A DNA stretch of 64,000 bases from an uncultured Prevotella sp. (lineage in GTDB: Bacteria; Bacteroidota; Bacteroidia; Bacteroidales; Bacteroidaceae). The stretch's first letter is position 1. The number at the start of each line of letters is the position of its first letter. A program made the position numbers and the translations under genes. Where the stretch lies: positions 1 to 64,000 of the forward strand of contig CALBLK010000007.1 of the NCBI GenBank assembly GCA_937895845.1, read 5' to 3'. The notes under the pieces were generated by a model, which saw only the letters and a program-made list of their open reading frames with translations, made no database searches and was not told the origin of the DNA. This document shows, piece after piece, positions 61,563 through 64,000 of the stretch.

Positions 61563-61805
61563 TTAGAGTTTCAATAATCTGATAGCTGATTCCGCAAATT
61601 TGATGGCAATGGCAGCATAGATAATAACTTTTCCTGTCTCAACATTGCCTTGATACCAAAGAATCATACCGGCTATTGCCGCTATGATAAATATCAAATT
61701 GAGCGCGTTGCGCACAATCGTAATTGTTTTGTGCAACTGGTTTGGACGCCTGTGGCGGCGTTCCTGAAGGCTGTTGTCCTGGCTGTCGGTGTCAAGCATT
61801 GGCAT
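61563..61805 (-). CDS. Small membrane protein beside the porin
   Basis: An 80-residue protein with a basic start and two membrane helices (about 32-48 and 57-73). It overlaps nothing but lies directly between the DUF4468 gene (six bases) and the porin (one base), so the three are an operon. Family unknown. Confidence 0.72.
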   Translation of the reverse strand: MPMLDTDSQDNSLQERRHRRPNQLHKTITIVRNALNLIFIIAAIAGMILWYQGNVETGKVIIYAAIAIKFAESAIRLLKL

Positions 61806-61811
61806 GAGCGT

Positions 61812-62420
61812 TTACTTTAGCAGACTTGCAAACTTGTTGAAGATGTAGTCCTTCCTGTCAATTGTCTTCTTGCGAAATTTTCCTGACACGCGTGACAGCT
61901 TTTTCTTATTCTTTTTCAACCCATATTGATCTGTAATCCATTCCTCTGCCTTGTAGGTAGTGGGCTGGCGCTCCTCATCGTAGAGGTAGTAGATGCGGTT
62001 CATTGTCACTTCGGCTTTTCCGTCACGGCACTGCACGGCCAGGTTATACATCAGTCTTGTCCGGTCAAGCACGAGGGCTTTGTTCTTGAATACAAGCCAT
62101 TCCTGATAATAGCCCACTATTTCGTGCTTGTCCTTGTCGGCCATAACAATGCGGCTCTGCTCAAACTGGTTCTTCTCTTTTGTCATCTTGGTCATTTGAG
62201 CCAATAGAATGTTGTAAATCTCTTGCCCCGACTTGCCTGGCGCGTCAATTGTCTTGCTGAACACCACCTTGCCACCAACCACAGGGACGGCTCCTGCCAA
62301 GTATTTCTGGTCGGGGTTGAAAGTCTTTCCGCCTGCGGTCTCTTCTGGCATCTCCCATGTGTTCTGGGCTACAGCCATCATTGGAAATAATGCCATGATG
62401 GCAACAAACAGTTTCTTCAT
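61812..62420 (-). CDS. DUF4468 domain-containing secreted protein
   Basis: A 202-residue protein with signal peptide (cut near Ala18-Gln19) and the DUF4468 fold (about 48-140; VVFSKTIDAPGKSGQEIYN). DUF4468 has a TBP-like fold of unknown function and occurs in Bacteroidetes envelope operons. First gene of the porin operon. Confidence 0.82.
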   Translation of the reverse strand: MKKLFVAIMALFPMMAVAQNTWEMPEETAGGKTFNPDQKYLAGAVPVVGGKVVFSKTIDAPGKSGQEIYNILLAQMTKMTKEKNQFEQSRIVMADKDKHEIVGYYQEWLVFKNKALVLDRTRLMYNLAVQCRDGKAEVTMNRIYYLYDEERQPTTYKAEEWITDQYGLKKNKKKLSRVSGKFRKKTIDRKDYIFNKFASLLK

Positions 62421-62457
62421 CGTTAATTACCTTTAGTGATTTTAGCGTGTACCTGTG

Positions 62458-62465
62458 CAAAAGTA
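62458..62465 (-). promoter_or_regulatory. -7 promoter element for the porin operon
   Basis: TACTTTTG on the minus strand, about 38 bases before the ATG at 62420. Confidence 0.55.
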
Positions 62466-62524
62466 CAAAAAAATGGACAATAATAATGAGGTGCCGCTGA
62501 AAACACTTTCAAACTTTACATATT

Positions 62525-64000
62525 TTAAGATGAATGGCCACCCTGTTCTTTCAGTTTTGCCAATTCATCACGGTATTGCGCCGCTTGGATGAAATCCAAT
62601 TGCTTGGCCGCTTCTTTCATCAGTTTAGTTAGCTCCTTTGTCCGCTGCTCCAAGGCCTTTTTGCTTTTATACTCCGGCTGCGGCTCGGCCGCAATCATTG
62701 ATTGGCGGCCACTCTCTTGTGGGACAGTACAGCCCCCCAGGCTGGAGGCCGCAGGGCGCAGGGTGGCTCTTTCTATGTTACGCTCTGTCTCAGTCTCCAT
62801 TGCGAGTGTCGCGCGTTTCCGCTTCTCTATCTGCCTGGGCGTGATGCCGTGCTCTTCATTGTATTGCATCTGCTTGATTCGGCGGCGTGCGGTCTCATCT
62901 ATGGTTTTCTGCATACTTTCGGTGATTCTGTCGGCATACATGATCACCTTCCCGTTTACGTTTCGTGCTGCACGGCCGGCGGTCTGGGTCAGGCTGCGAT
63001 GGTTGCGCAGGAAACCCTCCTTGTCAGCGTCAAGGATGGCTACCAATGACACCTCGGGGAGGTCAAGGCCCTCGCGCAGCAAATTGACACCGACCAATAC
63101 CGTATAGACACCAGATCTCAAATCCTCCAATATCTTGATGCGGTCAAGCGTTGCAACGTCACTGTGAATGTAGGCGGTTTGAATCCCCTGGTTCAACAAG
63201 TACTCAGTCAGTTCCTCTGCCATTCTCTTGGTCAGTGTGGTGACCAGCACTCGCTCGTCTTTCTCATTTCTTATTCTAATCTCCTCCGTAAGGTCGTCTA
63301 TTTGGTTCTCGCTGGGTCTGACTACAATTTCGGGGTCCAGCAGTCCTGTCGGACGGATAATCTGCTCGACAACGACACCGCCAGCCTGCGCCAGCTCATA
63401 GTCTGACGGGGTGGCGGACACATAGATAACCTGGTTAATCTCCTCCTGGAACTCCTCGAATGTAAGGGGGCGGTTGTCGAAGGCAGCGGGAAGTCTGAAG
63501 CCATACTCAACCAGATTGGTCTTGCGCGCCCTGTCCCCTCCGTACATTGCACTTATTTGCGGGATGCTCACGTGGCTCTCGTCAATAATCGTCAGAAAGT
63601 CTTTCGGAAAGAAATCCAGCAGACAGTAAGGGCGCTCTCCGGGCTTGCGCCCGTCAAAATACCTGGAGTAGTTTTCAATGCCAGAACAATGTCCAAGTTC
63701 TTTGATCATCTCCATGTCATATTCGACACGCTCCTTGATGCGGTTGGCCTTGACAGTGTCCCCCAGCTCGGTGAAATATGCAATCTGTTTTGTAAGGTCG
63801 TCTTGGATGTTGCGGATGGCAATGTTGGTCTGTTCCTGCGTGGTTGTGAAGAGGTTGGCGGGATAAAGCTTGTACTCGCTAAAAGATGCCAGCCGGTCCA
63901 TTGTTTCCATGTCCAGCTCCTCTATACTGTCAACCTCATCATCCCAGAAGGTAACCCTCACCACGGTCTCGCTGTAAGCCACAGCGATATCAACAGTGTC
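62525..64000 (-). CDS. uvrB: UvrABC excinuclease subunit B, 5' end outside the window
   Basis: UvrB is the damage-verifying helicase-like subunit of nucleotide excision repair. The visible part (about 490 residues, missing about the first 190) carries the ENYSRYFDGRKPGERPYCLLDFFP block, helicase motifs including QTAGRAARN, and the C-terminal UvrC-binding coiled coil (KLMKEAAKQLDFIQAAQYRDE). The frame stays open through the right edge of the window. Confidence 0.96.
   Translation of the reverse strand, partial: DTVDIAVAYSETVVRVTFWDDEVDSIEELDMETMDRLASFSEYKLYPANLFTTTQEQTNIAIRNIQDDLTKQIAYFTELGDTVKANRIKERVEYDMEMIKELGHCSGIENYSRYFDGRKPGERPYCLLDFFPKDFLTIIDESHVSIPQISAMYGGDRARKTNLVEYGFRLPAAFDNRPLTFEEFQEEINQVIYVSATPSDYELAQAGGVVVEQIIRPTGLLDPEIVVRPSENQIDDLTEEIRIRNEKDERVLVTTLTKRMAEELTEYLLNQGIQTAYIHSDVATLDRIKILEDLRSGVYTVLVGVNLLREGLDLPEVSLVAILDADKEGFLRNHRSLTQTAGRAARNVNGKVIMYADRITESMQKTIDETARRRIKQMQYNEEHGITPRQIEKRKRATLAMETETERNIERATLRPAASSLGGCTVPQESGRQSMIAAEPQPEYKSKKALEQRTKELTKLMKEAAKQLDFIQAAQYRDELAKLKEQGGHSS

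Overview
The window reads as chromosomal DNA of a Bacteroidales bacterium, most likely Prevotella or a close relative. Three things support this. (1) Many genes are preceded by the Bacteroidetes promoter pattern (-33 TTTG, about 19-20 bp, -7 TAnnTTTG). (2) The families are typical of the group: GldE, TamL-like lipoprotein, Porin_10-type porin, DUF4249, DUF4468, class 3 fructose-bisphosphatase, HU-SPOR proteins, and an rseC-rnfBCDGEA operon followed by galE. (3) A non-coding block at about 24.0 kb carries short degenerate repeats of a style I associate with Prevotella. No rRNA, tRNA or CRISPR array was seen.

Layout. 0-7.5 kb (+): gldE, a DMP19-like protein, smpB, a short metH, a HAD phosphatase and a secreted GHL10 glycosidase. 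7.6-14.9 kb: a small conserved protein (-), then the Rnf ion-pumping ferredoxin:NAD+ oxidoreductase operon and galE (+), ended by a terminator. 15.0-21.6 kb (-): an accessory, GC-richer stretch with an unrecognised lipoprotein, a TonB-dependent receptor and a DUF4249 lipoprotein in one operon, then two secreted carbohydrate-modifying enzymes (polysaccharide deacetylase, sialate O-acetylesterase-like). 21.9-23.9 kb (+): a YbaK-type deacylase and a flotillin, with a strong terminator. 23.9-24.9 kb: a non-coding scar with tandem repeats, a transposase C-terminal remnant, a 28-bp perfect palindrome and a truncated ORF. 24.9-27.1 kb (+): a binding lipoprotein and permease of a metal-chelate ABC importer, without an ATPase gene. 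27.1-38.5 kb (-): fbp with an unusual glycosyltransferase, then a long run purU-hisH-hisA-hisF-hisIE-ftsE-lysC-lysA-GT2. 38.7-40.4 kb (-): FHA and HU-SPOR proteins. 40.5-41.9 kb (+): rfbC and a lipoprotein. 41.9-47.6 kb (-): nudC, manC, dedA, a TPR protein and glnS. 47.8-55 kb: a clostripain-like protease, a GH25 lysozyme, a zinc-ribbon membrane protein, a SpoU methyltransferase, tamL and an orphan LytTR regulator. 55.3-64 kb: dapA, a RluA-type synthase, menA, an HD protein, a porin cluster and the 3' part of uvrB, which runs off the right edge.

How the genes fit together. The window is mostly core metabolism and envelope biology of an anaerobe or fumarate respirer. Rnf couples ferredoxin oxidation to ion pumping, and menA makes menaquinone. 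dapA, lysC and lysA supply diaminopimelate and lysine. The his genes with purU join histidine synthesis to one-carbon and purine flux. galE, rfbC, manC and the two glycosyltransferases feed surface glycan synthesis. TamL, the TonB receptor, the porin and many lipoproteins build the outer membrane. I found no clearly new multi-gene defence or mobile system. The best candidates for something undescribed are the lipoprotein/TonB/DUF4249 operon (15.0-19.4 kb), the odd glycosyltransferases at 29-31.5 kb, and the repeat/palindrome scar at 24 kb.
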